Shown here in pieces: positions 57,143-63,836 of a stretch of DNA of 64,000 nucleotides. The notes beneath the pieces are model-generated. The model saw only the letters and a program-made list of their open reading frames with translations. It ran no database searches and was not told where the DNA came from. The stretch comes from Novosphingobium sp. (GTDB lineage: Bacteria; Pseudomonadota; Alphaproteobacteria; Sphingomonadales; Sphingomonadaceae), in contig JAGNTK010000002.1 of the NCBI GenBank assembly GCA_017987575.1, positions 1 through 64,000 of the forward strand, given 5' to 3'. The stretch's first letter is position 1, and every line of letters starts with the position of its first letter. The position numbers and the translations under genes were made by a program.

Positions 57143-58099
57143 TCAGGCTTTTCCGGCAAAGCGATCGCTGGCGCGGACCAGCCCATCGGTAATGCCGGGT
57201 TCACTGAACAGGTGGCCGCCATCGGGAACGATCTGCAATTCGACCTGTGGCCAGGCCTTCTTGAGCGCCCAGGCGGCCGACGGCGGTGTGCAGCAATCGT
57301 GGCGGCCCTGCACGATGATCCCCGGAATGTTCGCCAGCCGGCCCGCATCACGCAGCAATTGGCCCGGTTCCAGCCAACAATCGTGGCGGAAATAGTGGTT
57401 CTCGATCCGCGCGACTGCCACCGCGTGATCATCGGCGGTGAAATCGGCGAGCATTGCGGGATCAGGCAGCAGTGTCACGGTAACGCCCTCCCACATCGCC
57501 CAGGCCTTGGCTGCGGCAAGGCGGACCCCCGCGTCGTCGCTGGTCAGACGGCGATGGTAGGCTTCAAGCAGTTCAGGCCGTTCCTCCGCCGGAATGTGGC
57601 CGATGAAATCATCCCACGCCTCAGGATAAAGCTCGCTCGCGCCGTAGGTGTAGAGCCAGTCGAACTCGCTCTGGCTGCCGAGAAAAATTCCGCGCAGCAC
57701 CAGTTCGCTGGTGCGGTCCGGGTGGGTCTGGGCATAGGCGAGGCTGAGGGTGGAACCCCACGATCCGCCAAACACCAGCCATTTCTCGTGCCCGGCCATT
57801 TCGCGGAGCCTTTCGATATCGGCGACGAGGTGCCATGTGGTGTTCGCCTCAAGGCTGGCAAAGGGCACCGAGCGCCCGCAGCCGCGCTGGTCGAACAGCA
57901 GCACATCATAGAGCGCCGGATCGAACTGACGGCGCTGGTCTGGTCCGCACCCACCGCCGGGGCCGCCGTGCAGAAACACAGCCGGTTTGCCGCCGGGGGT
58001 GCCGCAGCGTTCCCAGTAGATGCTGTGACGATCACCAACCTCGAGCATACCGCTCGCAAAAGGTTCAATCGGTGGATAGAGGGTGCGGCGTTCGCTCAT
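57143..58099 (-). CDS. pip: Proline iminopeptidase
   Basis: Releases N-terminal proline from peptides, 318 aa, S33 family. [14 protein letters not shown] at the N-terminus, [14 protein letters not shown] (oxyanion), [14 protein letters not shown], nucleophile elbow [20 protein letters not shown], and a C-terminal [11 protein letters not shown] / [12 protein letters not shown] with Asp and His. It ends 37 bp before trpG on the same strand and may feed transcription into it. Confidence 0.93.
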   Translation of the reverse strand: MSERRTLYPPIEPFASGMLEVGDRHSIYWERCGTPGGKPAVFLHGGPGGGCGPDQRRQFDPALYDVLLFDQRGCGRSVPFASLEANTTWHLVADIERLREMAGHEKWLVFGGSWGSTLSLAYAQTHPDRTSELVLRGIFLGSQSEFDWLYTYGASELYPEAWDDFIGHIPAEERPELLEAYHRRLTSDDAGVRLAAAKAWAMWEGVTVTLLPDPAMLADFTADDHAVAVARIENHYFRHDCWLEPGQLLRDAGRLANIPGIIVQGRHDCCTPPSAAWALKKAWPQVELQIVPDGGHLFSEPGITDGLVRASDRFAGKA

Positions 58100-58117
58100 G
58101 GGTTGGGTCCTTGAAAC

Positions 58118-58648
58118 CTATCCGCGTTTTACGCCGACCTGGGTCAGCAATGAAATCAGTTCCTCGCGCTGCTGCGGGGAAAGCTGGTGCATCGGAATCA
58201 AGTGCACGAAGCCAGGAGTGCGGCGCAACAACAGGACGTCGTCCGCTTCGATATAGTCACAGAACCGCGACCATGGGTGATCGGAGGTGCCTTCCTCATA
58301 GCTGGTCCTGAACCGATCCGAGGTCAGCTGGAAATGCGTAGGCATCGCCATTGTGCCGGTTTGTGCGTAAAGTTTGTTGCTCGTACCGGGCAGTTGCAAC
58401 CAGCAGGTCAGGAACCTGATTGCGAGCACCAATGCCGCAAAACCGGCACCGATTGTCAGGATTTGCAAATGATTGATCTCGGCCTCGTCAACAATCTGGC
58501 TCGTCGCAACAAAAGCAACAGAAGCGAATATGCTTGTGCTGCACGCATAGGCCAGCAGCACCTGGGCCGGAGCCCAGCCTTTGAAGTGCAATTTGGCATT
58601 GGCGGAATAATAGTCCGCCTCTGAAATGGTCACAGTGAATTCGAGCAT
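58118..58648 (-). CDS. YcxB-like membrane protein
   Basis: 176 aa with two membrane helices (about 26-46, AQVLLAYACSTSIFASVAFV, and about 58-76, LTIGAGFAALVLAIRFLTCW) and a C-terminal YcxB-type domain (QLTSDRFRTSYEEGTSDHPW, SRFCDYIEADDVLLLRRTPG, FVHLIPMHQLSPQQREELIS). Function unknown. Start at ATG 58648. It lies 18 nt upstream of pip. Confidence 0.75.
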   Translation of the reverse strand: MLEFTVTISEADYYSANAKLHFKGWAPAQVLLAYACSTSIFASVAFVATSQIVDEAEINHLQILTIGAGFAALVLAIRFLTCWLQLPGTSNKLYAQTGTMAMPTHFQLTSDRFRTSYEEGTSDHPWSRFCDYIEADDVLLLRRTPGFVHLIPMHQLSPQQREELISLLTQVGVKRG

Positions 58649-58687
58649 GCTAGCCAAACCTCGTTGCGGTACCCGAAGCCCCGACAC

Positions 58688-59755
58688 TCATGCCTTCGTC
58701 TTCATCAATTTGGCGAGGTCCTTCTTCCAAAACTTGCCCCAGGTGTGGGTGCCGTGGCCCTTGGTGTCTTTGCTGGCGGGGATCAGGATGAACTTGGCGC
58801 GCGGCATCAGCTTGGCGTGCTTCTGGGCCAGGCCAAGCTCGGGCGGGTTGATGAAATCATCGCCCGAATTGATCCACAGCACCGGCACGGTAACCAGTTT
58901 CAGCTTGGGCAGCGGGTTGTAATCGCGCGAGCTGTCGAGCTGATAGATCTGATCGTTGGCATCCAGATCAGCGGCGGCGCGGGCATCGTACGCTTCGTTG
59001 AAATACTTGACCGCGCCTTCGCGGGTCGGGAACTGATCCTGCAGTGCGACCGGATTGCCGCCCGCGATCATCGACAGGTACCGCGCGGTCCGCAGGCCAT
59101 TCTGGGGAGGGGATGTGTAGTTCCCGCCATCCCACTTCGGATCGGCCTTGATCGCGTCGATCGACATTTGCCGCCACATCCGGTTGCGTCCGGCAATTTC
59201 CATTGTGTTGCAGGCAAACGGCGCGAGCCGCTGAGCAAAACCGGGATGATCGGTTCCCCAGACGAAAGCGTGCATGCAGCCCATCGAGGTGCCGAGGATC
59301 AACTGCAGCTTGCTCACTCCAAGCCCTTCGAGCAGCAGCCGCTTCTGCGCATTGACCATATCGAGATAGCCATAGCGCGGGAACGCCATCCGCAGCAGAT
59401 CGCTGGGTTTTGAACTTTTGCCGTGGCCGATATTATCGGGCAGGATCACATACCATTTGGTGATGTCGAGCGGTTTGCCGGGGCCGTAAAGCTCGTCGGC
59501 AAATTGCGGACGAAAGAACTGATACCCGCTGCCGCCGGTGCCGTGCAGCACCATCACCGCATTGGTCACTTCGCCGCTGGCGTCGCGTTGCGGAGTGCCA
59601 AGCGTGGTGACGTGCATCCGCAGATCCATCAGCTCACCGGTGCCGAAGCGAAAACCGGGCAGCACCACATCGCGTTCGGTGGCGCGCTTCTGCCACTCTT
59701 CAGCGTGAAGCGGTGTCGCGATCAGGGCGAGGAACAGGAGGAGGAATTTGCGCAT
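58688..59755 (-). CDS. Exported alpha/beta hydrolase, MetX-like
   Basis: 355 aa with signal peptide MRKFLLLFLALIATPLHA, so probably periplasmic. The fold and layout match homoserine acetyltransferase-type hydrolases: NAVMVLHGTGGSGYQF, ILPDNIGHGKSSKP, nucleophile elbow LGTSMGCMHAFVWG, Asp in LWINSGDDFINP and His in TKGHGTHTWGKF. The signal peptide argues against a methionine-pathway role; substrate unknown. Start ATG 59755 was chosen because it begins the signal peptide. Confidence 0.85.
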   Translation of the reverse strand: MRKFLLLFLALIATPLHAEEWQKRATERDVVLPGFRFGTGELMDLRMHVTTLGTPQRDASGEVTNAVMVLHGTGGSGYQFFRPQFADELYGPGKPLDITKWYVILPDNIGHGKSSKPSDLLRMAFPRYGYLDMVNAQKRLLLEGLGVSKLQLILGTSMGCMHAFVWGTDHPGFAQRLAPFACNTMEIAGRNRMWRQMSIDAIKADPKWDGGNYTSPPQNGLRTARYLSMIAGGNPVALQDQFPTREGAVKYFNEAYDARAAADLDANDQIYQLDSSRDYNPLPKLKLVTVPVLWINSGDDFINPPELGLAQKHAKLMPRAKFILIPASKDTKGHGTHTWGKFWKKDLAKLMKTKA

Positions 59756-60496
59756 AAAGGCTTTGATAGTGCCGCAATGGCAAAATCCCAAGTGCCTTGA
59801 CGCTTTGCGGCGTTGGGGGGGATTGGGCTGAGCTAATCGATCATTCAGATGTTTACCACTTCCGCATCAGGTAATATGGTCGATGACTATGGAAACAGTC
59901 GAAGAAAATGAGGCAATGTCTCCCAGATATTCAATTGTTCCCATCTGGCTCTGGACCCTGGGCGCAATTGCATTTCTCGTAATGCTCGGTGTGAGTGTCG
60001 AAGGATATCTGGCTGCCGTTAACAGTGAATCGCTCGGGCAATGGGGGGATTTTTTTGGAGGAACGCTTAATCCCTTCCTTTCGTTTTTTGCGTTTGTCGG
60101 CTTGCTCTACACAATATTGTTGCAGCGGCAGGAGCTTGCGCTGTCCCGTGTTGAACTCGGTTTAACTCGTGTCGAATTGAAAAGATCATCGGATGCTCTC
60201 GAATCCCAGAATGAGAACTTACGAAAGCAAGGTTTCGAGAGCACTTTCTTTGGCATGGTTGGGGTTTTGAACCAAATAATTGAAAGTATGGATATCGAAA
60301 TAAAGCGTGGTCAGAATGTATATAGCTTCCAAAGTCGAGATTGTTTTGTAAAATTTGTTGATCAGATAAGAGAGATTTACATCAATAGATCTTGGAACAG
60401 CGATCCTGTTCGGGTGCAAGATCCCAACAAGCCTTGGGAGGCGGGTGAATTGATTGACTATCCGCACGATGAGGATAGAATTTTAGAAACTTATAA

Positions 60497-60504
60497 ATAT
60501 TTTT
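60497..60504. repeat. Target-site duplication, left copy
   Basis: ATATTTTT directly before the left inverted repeat; the same 8 bases follow the right inverted repeat at 63534-63541. Eight bp is the duplication length of the IS1595 family. Confidence 0.93.
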
Positions 60505-60527
60505 CCCGTTTATCCCCTAGACACACC
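60505..60527 (+). repeat. Left terminal inverted repeat
   Basis: Begins CCCGTTTATCCCCT and then GAC and CAC blocks shared with the right end; marks the left boundary of the element. Confidence 0.93.
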
Positions 60528-60580
60528 TTTGACACCAGCCGCGCGATAGTGTGAACTGCCCCCTCAACAGGGAGGCTCCC

Positions 60581-60787
60581 ATGCGCTTGAACCTACACGC
60601 CCGTATCGAAATTGCCGTTGTCGCTGTGCTGCTTCTCGGAAGCTGTGGAGACAACGCCTACCGTCGCTATACCGAGGGCGACCACAATCGCCTTGAAGCC
60701 GCAGACGTGAATGCGCGCAACGCGATCAACAAGGCCGATGAGCTAGAGGGCCGGATTTCCGACATTGAGCAGCGGTTGGATATGTGA
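60581..60787 (+). CDS. Small lipoprotein-like passenger protein
   Basis: 68 aa, starting 76 bp inside the element. Signal-like N-terminus IEIAVVAVLLLGSC with lipobox LGSC, then a charged helix that looks coiled (NRLEAADVNARNAINKADEL, EGRISDIEQRLDM). A strong GGGAGG precedes ATG 60581. Family not recognised; phage-derived small lipoproteins can look like this. No partner gene on the same strand nearby. Confidence 0.62.
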   Translation: MRLNLHARIEIAVVAVLLLGSCGDNAYRRYTEGDHNRLEAADVNARNAINKADELEGRISDIEQRLDM

Positions 60788-60841
60788 TTCGCAATTTTGA
60801 GCATAATTTGCGATCGGAAATTGTGGCGATTTAGCGCGCGA

Positions 60842-61444
60842 TTACAGCCTCAACGGCTTGAATAACCCAACGATAGATGCGGTGTTGCAGACTGCGATTT
60901 GGATATGCGTTCGCTCAAAAAAGCCACAGTTCTCATAGAGGCGCCCACCTTCTGTAAACATGCCTCTAACACTATCGAAGCGCTCAAGCGGGGAGCCACG
61001 TGTGATTGCCTCGTCAATACCTTTGTGAAGGTGTTGAAACACCGCGCAATCGAGTCGTCGAAGCATCCGGTCCCCATGGGGGTCTCCGGGTGCGTTGCCA
61101 TTTTCCGGGACAGGAAGGCCCGCAGTTTGTTGGTGGGTTATGAATTCCGAATGCGCGCCTTTGAAAACCTTCACGTTCTCACGGTTTGATAGGTCGAGAC
61201 AGTTACCCAAATCTATGACCGCACCAATCACAGCTGCGGATTCGTATCGACCGCGACTCACCTGCTGCTCCGCCCATTCAAGGGCCCTATGTGGATCACC
61301 TTCCCAGAAGTAAGCGCCTGGCCCGAGCCAGTCAAAATCCTGATTGCTTTTTTGGATTGAGTCTTTTCGGGAAATAAGCCTCTCAGCTACGTCCTTGTCA
61401 CAGCCGTGGTAACCGAGGACAAAGGACGTCGCGAGCCTACTCAA
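60842..61444 (-). CDS. Putative toxin, possible PARP-like ADP-ribosyltransferase (passenger)
   Basis: 200 aa. FVLGYHGCDKDVAERLISRK and DWLGPGAYFWEGDPHRALEW recall the His and Tyr motifs of H-Y-E ADP-ribosyltransferases (YHG .. GxGxYF), and RGMFTEGGRLYENCGF could supply the late acidic residue. I recall this as a widespread family annotated as hypothetical and usually paired with a short basic protein, as here. It starts at TTG 61444, overlapping the stop of the 59-aa upstream gene (TTGA), the coupling seen in antitoxin-toxin operons. Activity and target are inference. Confidence 0.68.
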   Translation of the reverse strand: MSRLATSFVLGYHGCDKDVAERLISRKDSIQKSNQDFDWLGPGAYFWEGDPHRALEWAEQQVSRGRYESAAVIGAVIDLGNCLDLSNRENVKVFKGAHSEFITHQQTAGLPVPENGNAPGDPHGDRMLRRLDCAVFQHLHKGIDEAITRGSPLERFDSVRGMFTEGGRLYENCGFFERTHIQIAVCNTASIVGLFKPLRL

Positions 61445-61620
61445 GCGGCGACGCTAGCCTTCTTGCGGGGACCACCAAACTTAGGGCGCAACTGCCCTTC
61501 TTTGGTGTAGATACCCTCACTAATCAGCGCTGCACGTGCGGTATCGCGCGAGATTGTGTTGCGCTTAGTTTGTTCCGCTAGCGCCTTAAGGATTGCTGCG
61601 TTCCGCTGTTCGATGGTCAT
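61441..61620 (-). CDS. Putative antitoxin partner (passenger)
   Basis: 59 aa, basic: MTIEQRNAAILKALAEQ, then SRDTARAALISEGIYTKEGQ and LRPKFGGPRKKASVAA. The A-R-A-x-L-I-x-x-G-I-Y-T-x-x-G-x-L pattern is one I associate with the short partner of the YHGC family downstream. GGAGAC lies at a good distance before ATG 61620. Gene order (small gene first, TTGA overlap) fits an antitoxin-toxin operon. DNA-binding autoregulation is possible but not shown. Confidence 0.68.
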   Translation of the reverse strand: MTIEQRNAAILKALAEQTKRNTISRDTARAALISEGIYTKEGQLRPKFGGPRKKASVAA

Positions 61621-61738
61621 AAGCGTCTCCTGCTTCGAGGAGATAGGAGGCAGGTTAAGATACACCAAATGCTTACGCATACACATCTAAATACACCGCG
61701 CTGTTGTCACGATACGGATTTTGCGCTACATAGCCGCC

Positions 61739-62185
61739 ATGACTGGAATTATTGAGCAACTTAAAGAGCGCCATGCGAAAGCGAAGGCTAAGGTTGAGCG
61801 GGCTGAAAAAGCTCTAGAATCCGCGCGTTCAGAGTTCTCGGATATTGATACGGCCATGCGAGTTTTGGCGGAAATGCAAGGCGGTGGGACGCAGGGCCAA
61901 GGAAGGGGCAATGCGTCAGAGGCTGTCGCAGAGCGACAGGCCAACATTCTAAAAATTCTTCGAGAGGGCCGCTTTAGCGCTTTGGAACCTAAGGAATTGC
62001 ACGCTCGTTACAGCTTGACCTTTGGTGATGAGGTTAGCCTTGATACGTTCAGGACAACGATATGGCGAATGAAGGACCGGGGACCATACACTGACGGATC
62101 TGAGTCATGGATTGTTGATAACGATGAGGGCCGCTATTGGAAGGAGCGCGTTGCCCCAGTCGAATTCGACGATATTTTAGCTTAA
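61739..62185 (+). CDS. Coiled-coil / winged-helix-like passenger protein
   Basis: 148 aa. N-terminal coiled coil (IIEQLKERHAKAKAKVERAE, KALESARSEFSDIDTAMRVL), a Gly/Gln linker, then a C-terminal helical domain that looks like a small winged helix (ILKILREGRFSALEPKELHA, LDTFRTTIWRMKDRGPY, SWIVDNDEGRYWKE). Family not recognised; similar proteins occur in mobile DNA. ATG 61739 preferred over an upstream TTG. Divergent from the toxin-like operon, so it could regulate it (inference). Confidence 0.6.
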   Translation: MTGIIEQLKERHAKAKAKVERAEKALESARSEFSDIDTAMRVLAEMQGGGTQGQGRGNASEAVAERQANILKILREGRFSALEPKELHARYSLTFGDEVSLDTFRTTIWRMKDRGPYTDGSESWIVDNDEGRYWKERVAPVEFDDILA

Positions 62186-62187
62186 TG

Positions 62188-62261
62188 GTGGGGCCGGAGA
62201 GTCAGGTGACCGGGATGCATTTGCAGGCACGCCCACGGGGTTCAATTCCCCCCGGCTCCAC
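62188..62261 (+). other. tRNA/tmRNA 3'-end-like sequence in the element
   Basis: A 10-bp outer helix (62188-62197 with 62252-62261, one G-U pair) encloses a T-arm-like hairpin: GGGG (62237-62240), loop TTCAATT, CCCC (62248-62251), directly joined to CGGCTCCA. Length and the 3' part resemble a tRNA or tmRNA acceptor/T-arm, but the D and anticodon arms do not fold normally and the CCA reads CACACCA. Best read as a captured or degenerate attachment-site-like fragment or a structured RNA, not a working tRNA. Confidence 0.4.
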
Positions 62262-62273
62262 ACCAATTTCGCC

Positions 62274-62295
62274 GGTTGATGTTGACGCATCAACC
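62274..62295. repeat. 8-bp inverted repeat
   Basis: GGTTGATG (62274-62281) and CATCAACC (62288-62295) around TTGACG form a perfect stem, 13 bp after the tRNA-like sequence. No T-run follows. Possibly a protein-binding site or RNA hairpin. Confidence 0.45.
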
Positions 62296-62455
62296 AAACC
62301 ACAACCGCCAATCCCGCCGAGGGAGAAAGGAGCTTGCGCTATGTGGCATATAGCCCGGAGATTACCGTAGCATAAATGCCAGGGCGGGGTGCGGGAGCGC
62401 CTCGCCTTGTGCATTGTCTAGCAAACCCGCTGGAATCAGTCTATAGGGAAGTGCA

Positions 62456-62647
62456 ATGAACAGACTTTCCCTAGCGGACGCGATTGCCTCTAAGAGACTA
62501 GAGGACTTCATAGCGCAGGCAGAGGCAGATGGCGTAGGCCCTGCTAACGGTGCTCAATTTGACGGCTTGATGGGCCGCGTCACAGCGCCCCTACCAGAAG
62601 GTCAAACATCCCATTTACCCGTTCGCGGTTCGAAGCGCGGAAGGTGA
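62456..62647 (+). CDS. Small passenger protein convergent with the transposase
   Basis: 63 aa: LSLADAIASKRLEDFIAQAE, ADGVGPANGAQFDGLMGRV, then a Ser/Arg/Lys-rich tail. I recall similar short proteins (.. GRLDEFIAQEEARGVGP ..) with basic tails across alphaproteobacteria, function unknown. AGGGAAG precedes the ATG. Its last 68 bp overlap the 3' end of the transposase gene on the other strand. Confidence 0.55.
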   Translation: MNRLSLADAIASKRLEDFIAQAEADGVGPANGAQFDGLMGRVTAPLPEGQTSHLPVRGSKRGR

Positions 62648-63491
62648 ATTCCGAGAGATAGCGGTTCATGTATTTGCCGCTGATCTGCACGTGAGTTGAC
62701 CGGATCGAAGCCTTAAACAGCCGCCAGAAGCCTTCCACGGTGTTTACGTGGTGGTTCGCGCCCGTCTTGTAGTCGTAGAAGGCGTATTCCTTCGCACCGT
62801 GCTTCACAGCGCCATGCTGGAAGCCGTCGCCAGTGAGTAAGTTGTAGCTGTAGAGTTCATCGGTCGAGACAACCGAACCCGGCTCTACGTGGTCTAGAAC
62901 GACGCTGCGAAGGGTGTCCTTCTTAACGTCCGGGATCACAACGGCCTTCATGTTTCCGTCACGCGAAGCCAGCCCCATGACAATGGTCTTGCCCGGTGCG
63001 CCACGGCCCCGCTTGCCACCTGAACGGCGACCGCCAACATAGGCTTCGTCAAGTTCGATATGGCCGGACAGCAGCGCATCGAACGATTGCGCCTTCATGG
63101 TGAGTTCGCGGATTTGGTTCCCGATGCGCCAGCCAGTCTTATAGGTGACGCCGAGTTGCCGTTGCAGTTCCTTGCCGCTCACACCGTGGCGCGTGGTGCA
63201 GAACAGATACATGGCATAGAACCAGCTAACCAGCGGGGTCCGGGTATCGTGCAGGATGGTGTTGGCGGTCGGCGCGATCTGGTGCAGGCAATGCGGGCAG
63301 GCATAGACGCGGCGCTTGGCAAGCTTGTGGAACTGGCTTTCTACGCCGCAAGCGGGGCAGTCGAGCAGCGTCCCGCCAAACCGAACGGCCATGATGTGTT
63401 CAAGGCAGGCTTGTTCATCGGGGAAGCGCTGAAAGAACTCGCGAACCGAGAACTCTGGGCTGCTGGAAGGTGATTTCTTGTCCATACCCAT
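62580..63491 (-). CDS. IS1595-family (ISXO2-like) transposase
   Basis: 303 aa. N-terminal zinc ribbon (LDCPACGVE .. VYACPHCLHQIAP), a helix-turn-helix-like segment (GVSGKELQRQLGVTYKTGWR), then the DDE-type catalytic domain: first Asp in GHIELDEAYVGGRR, second in GSVVSTDELYSYN, third acidic/Asn position in HHVNTVEGFWRLFKASIR. The Y-V-G-G-R and N-x-V-E-G-F-W signatures are diagnostic of the family. Full length with an intact frame, so probably active. No clear ribosome-binding site before ATG 63491 (ATG 63485 alternative). Confidence 0.95.
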   Translation of the reverse strand: MGMDKKSPSSSPEFSVREFFQRFPDEQACLEHIMAVRFGGTLLDCPACGVESQFHKLAKRRVYACPHCLHQIAPTANTILHDTRTPLVSWFYAMYLFCTTRHGVSGKELQRQLGVTYKTGWRIGNQIRELTMKAQSFDALLSGHIELDEAYVGGRRSGGKRGRGAPGKTIVMGLASRDGNMKAVVIPDVKKDTLRSVVLDHVEPGSVVSTDELYSYNLLTGDGFQHGAVKHGAKEYAFYDYKTGANHHVNTVEGFWRLFKASIRSTHVQISGKYMNRYLSEFTFRASNRERVNGMFDLLVGAL

Positions 63492-63510
63492 TGTATAGCT
63501 GATGCGCTAA

Positions 63511-63533
63511 CGTGGGTCAAGGGGATAAACGGG
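63511..63533 (-). repeat. Right terminal inverted repeat
   Basis: Read inward on the minus strand it begins CCCGTTTATCCCCT, identical to the left end over 14 bases, 20 bp upstream of the transposase start. Confidence 0.93.
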
Positions 63534-63541
63534 ATATTTTT
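63534..63541. repeat. Target-site duplication, right copy
   Basis: ATATTTTT directly after the right inverted repeat, identical to 60497-60504. Confidence 0.93.
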
Positions 63542-63828
63542 ACGATCGAAGATCTGACGACTTGGGGCACTATTTTCGTGTTCTTTACAACATATTTAAA
63601 TACATAGAATCTAGTGGTTTTTCAGACGGAATTTATGGAAAAATATTGAGGGCTCAGCTTTCAAACCAAGAGCTGGTGATTTTATTTTACAACTGTGCTT
63701 CTGAGATGGGCGCCAATTTCAAAGATGTTGCCGTTCAATTTGAAATTTTTGACAATTTAAATATTCAGTCGTTAGTTCGACCTGAGCATACCGAACTGTT
63801 GCCGCCTAAAGCGCTGGGTAAAAACTAG
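63542..63828 (+). pseudogene. 3' part of the split abortive-infection-like gene
   Basis: Continues the frame of 59883-60504 when the element and one duplication copy are removed: across the join the protein reads LETYKYF-YDRRSDDLGHYF. The piece contains DLGHYFRVLYNIFKYIESSG, IYGKILRAQLSNQELVILFY and FEIFDNLN, the conserved C-terminal core of putAbiC proteins. It lacks its own credible start (a TTG at 63562 is in frame but has no ribosome-binding site). AT-rich. The stop is 8 bp from the convergent trpE end. Confidence 0.88.
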
Positions 63829-63836
63829 CTCTCCCG

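Larger units (their letters stand above)
59883..60554 (+). pseudogene. 5' part of an abortive-infection-like (putAbiC) gene, split by an IS1595-family element
   Basis: The genuine sequence runs 59883-60504. After the element junction the frame continues 50 nt into the left inverted repeat and stops, giving a 223-aa hybrid. Two membrane helices (WLWTLGAIAFLVMLGVSVEG; LSFFAFVGLLYTILLQ) flank GQWGDFFGGTLNPF. A coiled coil (RVELKRSSDALESQNENLRK) and FESTFFGMVGVLNQIIESM follow, the pattern of Pfam putAbiC proteins. The rest of the domain is at 63542-63828. Joined through one copy of the 8-bp duplication, the halves make one 302-aa frame. The stretch is clearly more AT-rich than its neighbours. The truncated protein is probably inactive. 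Confidence 0.88.
60505..63533. mobile_element. IS1595-family (ISXO2-like) element with passenger genes
   Basis: 3,029 bp. Terminal inverted repeats: left 60505-60527 begins CCCGTTTATCCCCTAGACAC, right 63511-63533 read inward begins CCCGTTTATCCCCTTGACCC; the outer 14 bases are identical and the next 8 differ at two. Flanked by a perfect 8-bp duplication ATATTTTT. It contains one transposase gene (62580-63491, -) next to the right end and passenger DNA: a small lipoprotein-like gene, a TTGA-overlapped pair resembling a toxin/antitoxin system, a coiled-coil gene, a tRNA-like sequence and a small gene. IS1595-family elements are known to include passenger-carrying members. Insertion is inside an abortive-infection-like gene, whose frame remains restorable, so it is probably recent. 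Confidence 0.95.

Noticed and set aside
59883..60554. A complete 223-aa membrane protein
   Set aside because: Its last residues are encoded by the transposon inverted repeat, and the missing C-terminal half lies beyond the element.
62190..62260. A functional tRNA gene
   Set aside because: Acceptor-like and T-arm-like parts exist, but no normal D or anticodon arm forms and the CCA-equivalent is disrupted; reported only as a tRNA-like sequence.
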